A stretch of DNA of 64,000 bases from Marasmius tenuissimus (GCA_029532415.1 JAQOTA010000058.1:1488001-1552000); one strand, 5' to 3'. Counted from the first letter of the stretch, positions 23,985 to 35,766 are shown. Numbers and translations are program-made. Notes: a model not told the origin generated them from the letters alone.

Positions 23985-25961
23985 TTACATATCCGCTAAA
24001 TAGGCAGATGCATCCCAATCTGGCTGGTCTGACTGTACATCTGGATGATCTGTCTGCATACCGTCTATCTCTTTTACTATGCTCGTTGCCTTTGGACGAG
24101 ACCCCGGGTCTGTGCGCCAACAGTCTGTCATTAACCGCCGCATCCCGACTGGTGTTTGTGGCGGAGGCTCGGGATGCTGGTTTTCAACCACGACAATATG
24201 ATATAGCCCATACTCCTCCACGTCTTCAAAAGGTATCTGTTTCGCGTAAATCTGCGCGTTTCTTGTCAACTGTCTGCCGTGCGGGAAGAAATTGCTGTGA
24301 AACGCACTTCGTAGCACACGCAACCGAAGGCGTAGACATCACTCTCTTGAGACATCGCTGATCTTCTTCCAGCCTTCAGTAGTTCAGGAGCAAGCCAACG
24401 CGTTGCTCCGACCTGGCGGCCCGACATGTTAGAAAGCCCTCTTAACCTCTGACTGTCGACCACCCGCGACAGTCCGAAGTCGGTTATACGCGCAGTCTGG
24501 TCAGCACCGATGAGAACGTTGTGCTGGAATGAACATGCGAGCGATGAGGGAGTGTTCTATGACATTTACTGAGCACTCACGCCTTTCAAGTCGCCGTGAG
24601 TGATCTTGAGGCCGTGAAGATAAACAAGGCCTTGAGCAACATCTTTTGCCTGCGTGGACGTTTGAGATAGCGCCGAACGAGAGAATCAAACGAACAACTT
24701 ACCAGTTTTTGTTGACTTGCAGGATCGACCTCATGCTCCTCTAGGAAATGGAGTAGATTGCCGTTCTCCATCCACGGCGATACCAAGCATATCTCCCCCT
24801 GCTCCTTATTGAACCAATACATGCCCGTGAATGGCAAGATATTTGGGTGGTTCAACGTTCGCCAGATCATCGCTTCTTTTATGAATGCCTTGAAATCGTG
24901 TTCGTCTCAGTCACTGAATATATGATATACGAGGAACCTTACCTTTAACTGTTGCTCGTATTTCTGAGAATCGAGTCTGTCCCAGACTACTTTCACGGCG
25001 ACTTTCACGCCATCACGCTTCCCCTCGTAGATATCCGCAAAGCCACCGCGAAAAACGGGGCGTTTACTGAGTTCCTCCACTCCCGTGATTTCCAAACACT
25101 GAGGGAAAAGACCCGCATTACCAGAGAGCTGGGTCATCGCACCCAGGAGTTGTGATCGGAGATCTGCATCCTCGACGTGCTCGCTCATCTGGCGAGAACT
25201 CGTTGAGTGTTAGTAACACGAGAAACTTTGCAAAATCTTACCAGTTGCCAATTGTCCAGGGCGTCTTGCGCTTGATTGCCGGCAAGTCTCATAACCTGTT
25301 GATAACGTGCCTGGTTGGCAACCAGTCCTTTGAATGACTTGGCTTTTTTTGCGAGCTCCTCAGCGCTGAAAGGCTTGCCGCTTGACTGAGCATTGGCAAT
25401 GTTAGCGATGCCAGCTCTCGGTCTGGGCGTATGTGTGGGCTCATGCTGTTCCTTTCGTCCTGAATTTTCGAAAGGAGTTTGGGCGGGAGGCGGAGAGGCT
25501 TTTTCAACCCGTTCGTCTTCCCCGACGTGCTACGATGAGCAGGAGCAAACTCGCTGAACAAGCTTCGGACTCACCGTTGTTGATTGTGTAGTTACCACTG
25601 CTGTTGTTGGCGTTATGATCTCTCCCCATGTTAACGTTCTGTGTTCCTTCTCTGTTGTTGTTGTTGCTGTGTCCATATCCCGAGGGCGAGTGGTATGCTT
25701 GCCGAGGGTTCCATGGCCCCTCTGCGATCTGTCAGTTCAAGAGAGCAGATATATGAACAGGCGAGGATACTCACTATTGTTGACAGTCATGCCTCCAGGA
25801 CCATTGTTGAAGTTTTGGTCCCTCCCGTGGTTGATATTCTGAGTCCCGGTCGAGTTGTTGTTGTTCTGTGCGCCAGAGCCCGATTGGTGATTGTTAATCT
25901 GGGTGCCGTGAACGGAAGATATATTGGCATAGTCTCTGTTATTATTCCGCGAGTAGGCCAT
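23985..25961 (-). CDS. TKL-type protein kinase K3 with two N-terminal Asn/Gly motifs
   Basis: Predicted Ser/Thr kinase paralogous to K2. Exon 1 (25775-25961, M-A-Y-S-R-N-N-N) carries motif copy 1, T-Q-N-I-N-H-G-R-D-Q-N-F-N-N-G-P-G-G-M (25788-25844). Exon 2 (25575-25728) carries copy 2, T-Q-N-V-N-M-G-R-D-H-N-A-N-N-S-S-G-N-Y (25588-25644). Both exons end at the same intron phase after an I-N-N or V-N-N. Next come a Pro/Ser-rich linker, the helical segment ending L-D-N-W-Q-L, and a kinase domain with R-G-G-F-A-D-I-Y-E-G, V-A-V-K-V-V, hinge S-P-W-M-E-N-G-N-L, catalytic H-G-D-L-K, I-T-D-F-G-L-S, R-W-L-A-P-E-L-L and S-D-V-Y-A-F-G-C. All key catalytic residues are present. C-terminus Y-L-A-D-M at 23985. 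The upstream ORF extension past the ATG at 25961 is not needed. Confidence 0.82.
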
Positions 25962-26149
25962 CGTATGGTGCTGCTGCTGGGTCGGACTACCAGATATAAC
26001 AGTGTGTTGAGATTGGAGTGAGAACGGTGAGTGCGGGGCGAGGGTCGAGAGGGAGGGTTTATATCTGTTTCCAGAGGCCCTACAACACAGCTTCAGTGCC
26101 CCCTGGTGCGTGAGTGGGAAGTAGTCTGTCCGACAAGGTCGCAAGAGCC

Positions 26150-26930
26150 ACCAGGCGCTTGAACCATTGCATTCGGCTGACAGTACCTTTCACATCAACC
26201 GCGATAGAAGGTGCTCAGCGCCAAATCGACACCACCAGGATCAAAACGAAACGGCAATCGCGCTTTTCTTGTAGACAAGGTTTGAGGACTCACACGCGTA
26301 AGTGGGTGTGAGGGTCTCAAATTTGATGGATGGGATATTGAGCTTCCAAGGAGCCACAAGGCAGCCTCAAGGCAGTCTCCCCTCGATTATCGATGACCAG
26401 ATCCCACTCGAATCCGCATTCGCTCCAGCCTAGGGTCTCATATGCAAGGATTCCCAGCCCAAAAGACCTCAGGTACTGTATATGTGGCACAGGAGGTCTC
26501 GGAATCCTTCACGTGGACCTTTATATCTCTCTCGACGCAGAAGTTGATGAGGTGGGGAGAACGACTCGATGTTCGAGCGGCCGAGATGCTAATGGGCAAA
26601 TTGAAGAGCCATTGCTGCCGACGAACAGGTAGTCAATTAACTGGGTTTCACTTTCCGGGAAGAGGAAGCTCGTGCCGTATCGGGATTGGACAATGGGGAA
26701 CGTACCAACGGGAAGCATTGAGTCCATTATCGCCCCAATTCATAGCGTCCAATAATTAGATTGGTCCATCGATTGCACCTTTGTGATATGAGCGAGTTTG
26801 TGGGACGAAGGTACGTGTTACGAAACCCACGAATGATCTCGATTCATGTGAGGGTGTTTGAGTCTTTTGCTCGCGAGAAGGGACAGGGTGACGGGCCCGA
26901 AGACCTAACTCCGCGCTCGCAAAGATGAAC
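26150..26930 (-). pseudogene. Truncated utp21 5' fragment and flank, duplication copy 3
   Basis: Close relative of copy 2 (21740-22600). Long shared stretches include the region around CAAGGATTCCCAGCCCAAAA (22035 and 26446) and the CATAGCG...GAGCGAGTTTGTGGGACGAAGG block (26742-26811). The minus-strand ORF 26521-26727 aligns nearly residue for residue with copy 2 (G-T-F-P-I-V-Q-S-R-Y-G-T-S). Like copy 2 it stops after the first few utp21 exons. The two fragments are much closer to each other than to utp21, so copy 3 probably arose from copy 2 or both from one earlier fragment. Confidence 0.65.
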
Positions 26931-27853
26931 AACAAGGAAGTAGTTCAAGCGTGGGTAACTTAGTAAGTCCAACTTGCACAAATTTGACACGGCATGATGG
27001 TCACATGATCATCCGAGTGTTCGATTCCAATCGTACGACAGAAGTTGACGTTGAACGACTACAGGACGGTGAAATCTTGATTGGGGTTTTGAGAGACATC
27101 AACTGCCCCTTCCCCTTGTTCTTTCTATCTAGGAATGTATGTATACATTAGGTCAAGATATCTATTGACTCATATTGACCACCGAGGGGGGTAGTGGGCG
27201 AAGGATCTTCTTATCAGCTCGAAAATTCGTTATCAGCGCAGAACCAGCATTTGGGTAAGCCTACCAATACCGAGAGTCTCCCGATGACATCTCCTTTCAT
27301 GATCACCATATCAATATTTCACTTGTGCCCAAAATCACCATCCTTTCTTCGATATCTCAATGGGGCCCCCCACCTCTTTATGTTGGCTCAGTATATGCAG
27401 ACATAAGTCAAGAATGGTTCCAGAAAAAGTCCGACAAGAAAGAGTGGAGAATTGCACCATCAAGCCAATTTGTCCCAAATGATGATCGTATCCCAAATGG
27501 GCATTACCAACTGTATCTTCTGTGTTAATATTACAGACGGCCGGCCAAGCCATTCCAATCTTCTCTCCTACGTCTTTACTCCAGTCTTCGAGCCACGACT
27601 TGCGCGTCGCCGTCTTCCCGAATATATTTGTCGGTAGATACTCAAGGACCCTCATGCCAGGCAAGTTCCGAGTGATAGATAGATGGCGGGTGCTTGTAAG
27701 TATCCCCGGAGTTGATTGGGGATTGAGCAAAAGAAACATACGAGTCTGACGACCAGTGCCATATAATATGTATATTATCAGGATCATCTAGAGTAAGTGC
27801 TCATATCGTACATGGCAGTCGAATCAACTACGATGGCCCTCGAAGGTGCGGCT
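26931..27853. other. Remnant of duplicated promoter; secreted gene lost
   Basis: TGGTCACATGATCATCC at 26998 and a stretch at about 27530-27640 match sequences upstream of the decayed secreted gene (22664 and 22730-22850), including GCGCGTCGCC and ATATTTGTCGGTA. After this the match to the secreted-protein coding region is absent, so that gene appears deleted in copy 3. No other gene is seen. Confidence 0.6.
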
Positions 27854-29878
27854 TTACATATTCATGAGATAGGCAGGTTTATTACGCCCTGCAGCTGCGT
27901 TTCGGTTTGGGCGACCTCCATGCACACGACCTATCTCATCTACTATACTTATTGCCTTTGGGCGAGAGCCTGGCTCCGTACGCCAGCAGTTCTCTATCAA
28001 TCGTCGCATCCCGTCTGGCACTTGTCGTGGGAGTTCAGGGCGCTGGTTCTGAACCACGACGATGTGATATATTCCATACTCCTCAACGTCTTCAAAAGGT
28101 GCTCGTTTTGCGTAGATCTGCGTATAATTAGTCAGTGATCCGTTGCACAGAATAAAGTCATCACCGTGAAACTAACCTCGTAGCACACGCAGCCGAAGGC
28201 GTAGATGTCACTTTCTGGACACATTGCGGCCCTTTTTCCACTCTTCAGAAGCTCGGGAGCAAGCCAACGCGCCGGTCCCTGACGACCCGACGTGTTAGAG
28301 AGTCCTGCCAGTCTCTGACTGTCAATGACCTGCGACAATCCAAAGTCGGTTATGCACGCAATGGGACCGGGGGTGATGAGAACGTTGGCCTGCGACGACA
28401 TGTAACATTTGAGTGAACGGTAATTTGCAGTATGTACTAAATCGACATACGCCTTTTAGGTCACCGTGCGTGATCTGTAGATCGTGGAGATAGGCCAGAC
28501 CCTGTGCGACATTTTTCGCCTGTTTGAGCGTGTGAGATAGCGTCAGATAATGCAGCAGGATGGACGACTTGCCAATTGTTGTTGAGTGGTATGATCAACG
28601 TCCGAATTGTTGGTCAAGAACTGGAGAAGGTTTCCATTCTCCATCCACGGCGATACCAGGCACAACTGGCCTTGCGCTTCGTTAAACCAATACATGCCAG
28701 TGAACGGAAGGATGTTGGGGTGATTCAGGTTTCGCCAGATCATCGCTTCTCGCGTGAATGCCTAGAAATTATATTCAGCTCCAGGCTCCGAAAAACCGTG
28801 TTATAGGTAAGGGTTTTCACTTCGCACTTTTATCATTCGGTCATGCTTCTGAGAGTCGAGTCTATGCCGGACAACTTTCACGGCCACCTTCACGTCGCCG
28901 ATCCTCCCTTTCCAGATATCCGCAAAACCACCATATTCGACGGGGCCGTCACCGAGATCTTCCACTCCGTCGATTTGCAGACAATGAGGAGATAGACCTG
29001 AATAATCAGAGAGTTGAATGGATGCCTTGACGATATTCGATCGGAGATCTGCATCCGTGGTACACTCGCTCAGCTGTCGAGGAGCCTTTGTAAGTGATTG
29101 CTAGGAAGGTAAACTTTCGTAGAGTCTTACCCGTTGCCATTGGTCCAAGACATCTTGGGCTTCGTCACCCTCAAGTCCCACGACATCGTCGTATTGTTCC
29201 CGATCTTCAAGCAGCTGTTTGAACGCGTTTTCCTTTCTTGCGAGTTCCTTTGGCTTGAGGGGCTTGCCACTTGAGGGCCTAGCAACAGGTATGCCAACAC
29301 TTGGTCTGGGCGATTGAGCATATTCGCGCTGTCCTCTTCCTTCGGAACCTCCGAAAGTAGATTGGACCGGGGATGGAGAGCCTCTCCGGCTTCTCTCGTC
29401 TGCGACGGGCCGCGATGAGCTCATATACTTTTCAAGTGAAGGTCGGGCTCACCATTATTGATACTGAAACCACCATTACCGTAATTGGCGTTCTGGTCCC
29501 TCCCCGCGTTGACGTTCTGCGTCCCTTCCCCTGAATTGTTGTTTTGATAACCAGAACCCGTGGGAGCAAATGCCGGGCGATACGCTTGTGAAGCTGGGGG
29601 TGTCCATCCTCCTCCTGCGATGAGAACGATCGTTAGCACAGAAACATGATTGCGCGAGTATACTCACTATTGTTAACGGTCATAGGACCACCGCCATGAT
29701 TGAGGTTCTGGTCCCTCCCGTAATTGACATTCTGCATGCCGGTCGCATTGTTATTATTCTGTGCGCCAGAGCCGGTGTTGTTATTGGTGATCTGGTTGCC
29801 CCCGACGGCGGAGAAATTGGCGTGATCGCCGATTCGAGCATTCCTTGAGTCTGCCCACATGTTAATAGGTTGAGCCAT
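27854..29878 (-). CDS. TKL-type protein kinase K4 with two N-terminal Asn/Gly motifs
   Basis: Predicted Ser/Thr kinase, same architecture as K3. Exon 1 (29668-29878, M-A-Q-P-I-N-M-W) holds motif 1, M-Q-N-V-N-Y-G-R-D-Q-N-L-N-H-G-G-G-P-M (29681-29737). Exon 2 (29453-29614) holds motif 2, T-Q-N-V-N-A-G-R-D-Q-N-A-N-Y-G-N-G-G-F (29466-29522). A linker and helical segment follow (A-R-K-E-N-A-F-K-Q-L-L to L-D-Q-W-Q-R-V). The kinase domain shows Y-G-G-F-A-D-I-W-K-G, V-A-V-K-V-V-R-H, hinge S-P-W-M-E-N-G-N-L-L, catalytic H-G-D-L-K-G-A-N-V-L-I, I-T-D-F-G-L-S, R-W-L-A-P-E-L-L and S-D-I-Y-A-F-G-C. Catalytically competent by these residues. Ends Y-L-M-N-M at 27854. Confidence 0.82.
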
Positions 29879-30009
29879 GATGGGCTTGAAAATCAGAGTA
29901 CGAGTAGTGAGTGCGGGGCAAGGGTCGACGGGAAGAGTTTATATGTTCCCCTGGGCCCTACAGCACAGCATCGATTCCACGAGCTGTACGACTGAAATGT
30001 TCTGTCCGA

Positions 30010-30440
30010 CAAGGTCGTTCAATCAGCTTTGACAGCACCTCGCATCAATCGAGAGATCTCACGATAGAATATTCTCAGCGCCAAAGCGATGCCATTGATT
30101 AAACCCTGAAATGAAACAAAACAGCAATCGGGCTTCAGAGGAAACATTGTACTGAAAACAAGGTTGATGGACTCACACGCGGGGGGCGTAGGGGCTTTGA
30201 CAGATGGGATGTTGAGCTCCCGGGGAGTCACAAGGCAGCCTCGAGGTGGCGTCTGTTCAAGAATGCATTCGCACTGCACCCGCATCCGATCCTCATCTCA
30301 TATGGCACACTTGTGCATGGCAACTTCGTCTAGGATTCGTGATATCCGACACAACGTCTGTTGTACAGTACAGTACATCTCGGAACTCTTCTCTCGTAGT
30401 GCTGAGGTGAACAAACTCGACATACTGGGGAGAACGGTTC
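30010..30440. repeat. Duplication copy 4, flanking remnant
   Basis: Sequence around 30070-30240 matches the left flanks of copies 2 and 3 (21790-21960 and 26215-26370). Shared words are CTCAGCGCCAAA, GACTCACACGCG, GATGGGATGTTGAGCTCC and AGTCACAAGGCAGCC. The match then fades. It shows that the duplicated block extends up to kinase K5. Confidence 0.6.
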
Positions 30441-30452
30441 CTGTGGGTCGAG

Positions 30453-31900
30453 TTACGCCGTAATTGGATTGGTGTATCGGGACAGCGCTTCGGCTATATC
30501 TGATGCCGGGGGACGCGAGGATGGAGTGGTGCTCAAGCATTTCTTGACCACCTCCCACATTGGGTTAGACACACCCAAAGGTCGACGAGGTCCGTCCTTG
30601 CCTTTCAGCGATGTACCTCCGAAGAGCTAGCAGAAAAGCAGTGTTGAGAAAGCAGTTACGATACACTGCCGCGGAAGCTTACCTCAAAGGCCAACCGTCC
30701 AAATCGATAAACATCTTCACTTTTGTCTGACGCCTTGCCCAGGAGTTGTGGGAGTCCAAGGTCGCCGATATACGGAATACCGGCCGAATCGATTAGAATA
30801 TTAAACTGATGGAAAGAAGGGCATGAGAATGACATCGAAAGTGTGACTGTGAAAGATGACTGACGGCACTCAAATCACCATGGACGACCTTCTGGTTGTG
30901 AAGATAAACCAGGCCGGTAGCGACACCTTTGAGCTAGATCGACGATTATGCGACACGTTGGAGACAGCCGAAGTCAAAAGGGAACCTACACAGTCTTCGG
31001 GTTCGACTTCGGCTTGAGTAACATTTGTTTCCATCCAAGGAGAAACAACGCAAACCCGCGAGCGAGCTTCATCAAAGTAGTACAAGCCCATGAAGGGCAA
31101 GACGTTCTGATGTTCTAACCTTCGCCAGACTATGGCTTGTTGTAGAAACGTCTATGAATTAGAAGGGTCGGAAGGGTTAGTGCGAATTGCAGTGGGCCAG
31201 AATGCGTTGCAACTGACCCCCAGTTGCTTGTTGTCAGGTCTCGGCTGTTTCTTGGGCGCCTTCACAGACACATCCAGGTCTCCAATCTTCCCCTTGAAGA
31301 ATTCGACATCTGCAAACTGTATGTCTGGAACAGGAGCTAGATCCTGGATCCCGATATCTTGAATTCGAAGGCACTTCGGAGCGAGGCCAGAAATTTGAGA
31401 GAGCAGGAACATGGCATCGAGAAGTGCAAGTTTGTCGGCCGACGGAATGATCTTTCCAGGAAGGTCACTAATGATCATCTAATATACTATGTGAGTTCCA
31501 ATCATTCTCATGACCAGCAGAGTCTAACTTACTCGCTGCCATTTGTCCAAGTAATCCTGGCCATCTATTTCCTTGAGTTCGGTTTCGTTGAGTTTAGAAC
31601 GCTGGCGGTTGAACGCCCTCAATTCTATCTTGAGCATCTTCTCGGAAAAAGGCTTGTCTTCTTCTTCGTCCTCTTCGTCCTCATCCTTTGAGCTGTAACC
31701 TTGAAGATAGTCAATAATTGACAACTGGGGGTGTCATTGAACGCACTGTTGATATTCATCGTTCCGCCACCTGTATTCATATTCATATCTCGACCTTCAT
31801 TGATATTCTGGGTACCAGTGTAGAAGTTATTATTGTTCTTTCCTCCACTGAAGCTGTTAGTGAAGTGAAGGGGTGGAGGGGTGCCAGTGGCTTGGGTCAT
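30453..31900 (-). CDS. TKL-type pseudokinase K5 with one N-terminal Asn/Gly motif
   Basis: Divergent member of the kinase family. Exon 1 begins M-T-Q-A-T-G-T-P at 31900 and carries T-Q-N-I-N-E-G-R-D-M-N-M-N-T-G-G-G-T-M (31757-31813). The helical segment follows (L-D-K-W-Q-R-V near 31530). The kinase-like domain is damaged at several key sites. The Gly-rich loop is replaced by I-Q-F-A-D-V-E-F. The lysine is in V-S-V-K-A-P. The catalytic loop is H-G-D-L-S, and DFG is D-L-G. The whole activation segment through APE is missing: D-L-G-L-P-Q-L-L passes almost directly to S-E-D-V-Y-R-F-G-R-L-A-F-E. The remaining C-lobe ends S-S-R-P-P-A-S-D at about residue 30 from the stop at 30453. The exons stay open, so it is read as a coding pseudokinase rather than a dead gene. 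A role as a scaffold or regulator of its paralogues is possible (inference). Confidence 0.72.
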
Positions 31901-32731
31901 GATGGTCCGGTGAGTTTACTGTCTTCTGAGCACATCTACGATCGCGTTTTATTGCCGACCAGGCGCCTGGGAGGTCCCCACAATCGCGATAGGCTATACT
32001 CCATCTTTGATGGATGCAACAGTCTCGTTCCAGCTGCCAGGAGGTTTCGTGAGAGCCCGCTGGAGATTGAATAGAACAGGAAAAGTCTAGAAGAAGTTGG
32101 CCGTACAAGGTCAAAAACTAGACGCCTCGAGTACAATGGACAGCCGCACTGTAAAGGTCCAAGCACGTTGCGAGCTGAAAATGGGCAAGCAAGCTGTTGT
32201 GGCGGAAAGAGAAGAAGGACAGTCAGGGACGGTCGCTGACCAGCGCTGACCTCAGCCTGTTGAGCCGGCGGTTCGCCGAATACACGGGCAAAGCTGCTCA
32301 CTCCGGTCCGGGTCTGGTTGATTTTTTGCAATTGCATCAGCATTGCAAGTCTAAACGAACCAGCTCCCCCCTGCCTCCAAGTCCTCAGTCCAGCAATCCG
32401 ATTCCGAGCGACTATGAGGGCTCTTCCTATTCTTCAGGAGGATGTGTCTAAAACCCCCCCTGGTGTGTAGTGACTCGGAGATGCAAATAAAGACCAGACT
32501 CAGCGCAGGGGACTCAGCCATAGTGTACCTTTTGGCAGATTTTGGTTGAAAATCAAACCTGCCCAATCTCGCCCGGGCCAATCCAACTTCGATCGCTAGT
32601 ATAAAAGAGTGGATTTTAGCCCAACGTCGGTCGATCGTCCCCCCTTTCTCTTAAACTACAACGTCCAACATCTCTCTATCGCGAAAGCTCGAGTCCCTTT
32701 CATAACTCCCATCCATCATTTGCGCTTCATC
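31901..32731. promoter_or_regulatory. Divergent intergenic region, K5 and unknown gene
   Basis: No gene seen. TATAAAAG at 32600-32607 is a likely TATA box for the + strand gene starting at 32732. A pyrimidine-rich leader (32637-32720) follows. Confidence 0.5.
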
Positions 32732-35700
32732 ATGAGCGCCGTTGTCCCTCAATCCGAGTCTCATTTAGGCGGGTTCGCGAATGAAGGTAATGTATTACGC
32801 GTACTGAGCGTTTTTGCATGCTCAGTCTCTCCTGAATGTAACAGTGTCTTCCGACAAAAGTATACAAAGCGAGGGTAATTCTGCGCGGAGCGCGAGCGGT
32901 ACGTATCGTTCCTTTACCTACTGCGCGCTTGCTGACGCTTGCTATGATAGGCGATCCTGACAGACTCTCAAAGCGCGACGTGAAAGGCAGGGAGGATACA
33001 ACTGCAGTGGAGAGAGGGCCAGAGGTCAATCTCGTCGATGATTGCATCGAGGTCGCGGTTGACCCATCCGTAGTCGAGGTCGTCAAAAGCGAGGCTTCAG
33101 GGGAGCTTGTTCCACCGCTGGGCCATGTTTACAGCTACTACAGCGATCCAGAGTCGGATCAAGAACTCGATATCGACGGGGCGCAGGAGAATGACCCAGT
33201 CGCCCTTGCGAACCGCATTCGCTCTCTCGTTGAAACACTTGCTCTACGATCTCGCCCAATACCAAATGCCAATGCTCCTTCTACGCCCCATATCCCTGAA
33301 CGCATTCTACGTGACAGTCTCACCGGTCAGCCCGTGCCCTTCCCGGATGCCGCATTCCTCTCCGATACCGAGTTGATTGCGCAACTGAAGAACATGATGG
33401 TCATGAATGGGGTAACACTCCCTCCTGAGGACAAGATCAACGGCTGGCGTTTGAAAACGGCAGGCGACAAGAAGAGTGTTTGGGCCGTTCTAGATAGCTT
33501 CAAGGCGCCTCCTGCTCACCAGTGGTGCGCAGATCTCCCCGAGTATTTGGTCGAAACGGGAGGAAAGGACGGACTAAACACCTCGCCATCGCACGCTGGT
33601 ATTATCTCTGACGACTCCAGCATCATGATGTACTTCCCGCTCATTCCCGACGAAAGCTCGATAGTAGAGCTTGCTATGTCCAGCATTGCATCGATGCCTC
33701 CTTTGGGTCTCGAGGGGCCAAAGTTGAAGAGGGCGCTGAGAAAGTACAGGATGTACGGAACTTTTGGGAAGCGCGTAGACGATGAGAATTCGGAGATCTC
33801 ACGATCGTGGAAGTTCTGGAAGAAAAGGTTCACCAACTCTTCTACTCTCCTCGAGCGCCCACCCGCTTCCAGGAGCTCCCGCTCGTTGTCAAGTCATGTA
33901 GAAGATCCCAAGAGCGATATGAAGCAACGTATTTGGATGCCATCTCCAACGAAAGTCAGCGTACAAGCGCTTTGGTGGGGCTACCGACTGTGATTGTTTC
34001 ACCTTCTCTAAGTCGCTTCATCTGTACTGACTTGCGACACAGGTTCTTGCCTCCTCCTGTACTCGCTATACTCTCCGACGAGCAAGTAGAAACTACAAAG
34101 CGAGTCGCCTTGATCACCTCGTCCCTGACGTGGTTCTTTACGAACATCCCGGTGAGGATAGTGACCTGACATCCTCTCTGCGAACACTAATCCATTCCTT
34201 CAGGTTGCTGCATTGCCTCTGCCAATGCAACCTGCTTTGCTCATGCTCCAGAAGCTGGTGCCGTACCTGGGCTATATCGGTTCACTTATCACCTGGAGTT
34301 GGGATGCCGTCAAATCGTTCGATACAGGTGGGTTCTTTACAGCACTATCCTCAGTGAGGGTACGAAATGCTCACGTTCATATGTCCGAAGGCCACGGTAT
34401 CATCTTATCCGCGACGTGGCTTCTTCCGGTGGCTCTTATCCCTGGAACTTGGGAAGACTATGACTTTCCTGCTCAATCGGAGGACCCCGTTCAATCGAAG
34501 TTGGGCGAGATTGGTCAAGATCCTAAGCTGGAGTTTGCGTTGCGATTGCCTCTGCCCCCATCGTCGACTTCGCTATTGTCAACATCTGGAGCGTCTTCCC
34601 GCTCCGCGTTATCGACGCTCCCCTCATTGAACAGCAACGTCTCTGTCAATGCCACACCGCGTTTGCCCTCCGTGCCTTCTGTTCCAACGTTCCCATCCAC
34701 GAGCGTATCAGAAGCGGCTCCTGTCTCCGCCGTATCACTGATGGCTGATGTCTGTCATTCGAATTCTCAGGTCTCTTTCACTCTTCCTGTGATACCCTCC
34801 AGCGTGATCGACGTTGCTCCACGCCATGGTTCGGAAACTTCTTCACATTCAAACATGTCCTCCATCGACCGGTCTTCCACTGTTTCCTCGGTTTCTGGTA
34901 TCAGCTCGTCCGCACAGTCATCCGTCGATGACATCGAAATCCTTCCCTCGTTCGCAGACAGGTCTCCACCTCCTACGGCGATGTCAGCATCCCCATCTTC
35001 GCCACTGTTGCTGATGTCCCCTACCACTGTTCACGACGCCTCCCTGGCCGCAGAGATACTTCAAATGCTCGATGCATCGAATGAAGAGCTGCAACTTCAG
35101 ACGGCCAGCATGCTCGACAATGCCGATAATCGACAGAGGGAAAAGTCCGACGAAGCAGAGGAAGAAGACGAAGAGGAGGAGGAAATTACAACGGATGGTA
35201 AGGGCAAGAGAGAAGAGATCGAAACTGCTGAACACGATGTGGAAGTGCTTGTGGAACATTCTCCAGCTGCTGACCTCGGCGCTTCTGGGGTCATGCCCTC
35301 TGCGAATGTCGACACGGAGATGGAAGGCACAGATACGAGCGACCAAGAGCCTTTCGAAGACGCCAAAGCTGAACTTGTTCCTGTTGAGGCCACCGTTGCT
35401 GAAGCTCAAGCTATCGAAGATCCTCAAGAGACCGGCACCAGTGCTGAAATCGTTTGTCAAACGCAAGTTAAGAAGGTTGTCCTTCAAGGTTCTGTTTCAA
35501 ATCTCAAACAGGAGAAAGAGAATCTGTCGTCGTCGCCAAGCTCCGCTACTCCTATGGTCAAGACATCCTCAAAGTCCGCGTTGGCAAGAAGCACGTCTGC
35601 CAACATCAGAGATCTGGATGGTGGCGAAATGCCTCTCAATAGGGCAGATGCGAAGGCTGATTCAAAGGCCCAGGGCGTATCTCGGCCTGAGAAGAAAGAG

Positions 35701-35766
35701 AAGAGGAAGAGCCGAACAATCGCTGTGGTCGGCGGGCTTTGGAGATTCCTGACTGGGAGTGGATAG
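32732..35766 (+). CDS. Large protein of unknown function
   Basis: Six exons hold one frame of 918 residues: 32732-32786, 32845-32898, 32951-33989, 34043-34151, 34204-34327 and 34391-35766. The middle (about residues 140-480) looks folded, with S-V-Q-A-L-W-W-G-Y-R-L-F-L-P-P-P-V-L running across the third intron. A hydrophobic segment lies at V-A-A-L-P-L-P-M-Q-P-A-L-L-M-L and Y-I-G-S-L-I-T-W-S-W, with T-W-L-L-P-V-A-L-I-P after it. The last 400 residues are Ser/Pro-rich and acidic, ending in a Lys-rich stretch and G-L-W-R-F-L. I do not recognise the family. The hydrophobic middle may associate with membranes. The 63-bp intron at 34328-34390 has no stop and could be retained. Confidence 0.7.

Noticed and set aside
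33807..34169. Alternative frame of 120 codons inside the large unknown gene
   Set aside because: A phase-correct intron at 33990-34042 joins the main frame to the next exon and yields a continuous protein, so this frame is only partly used (the segment from 34043).
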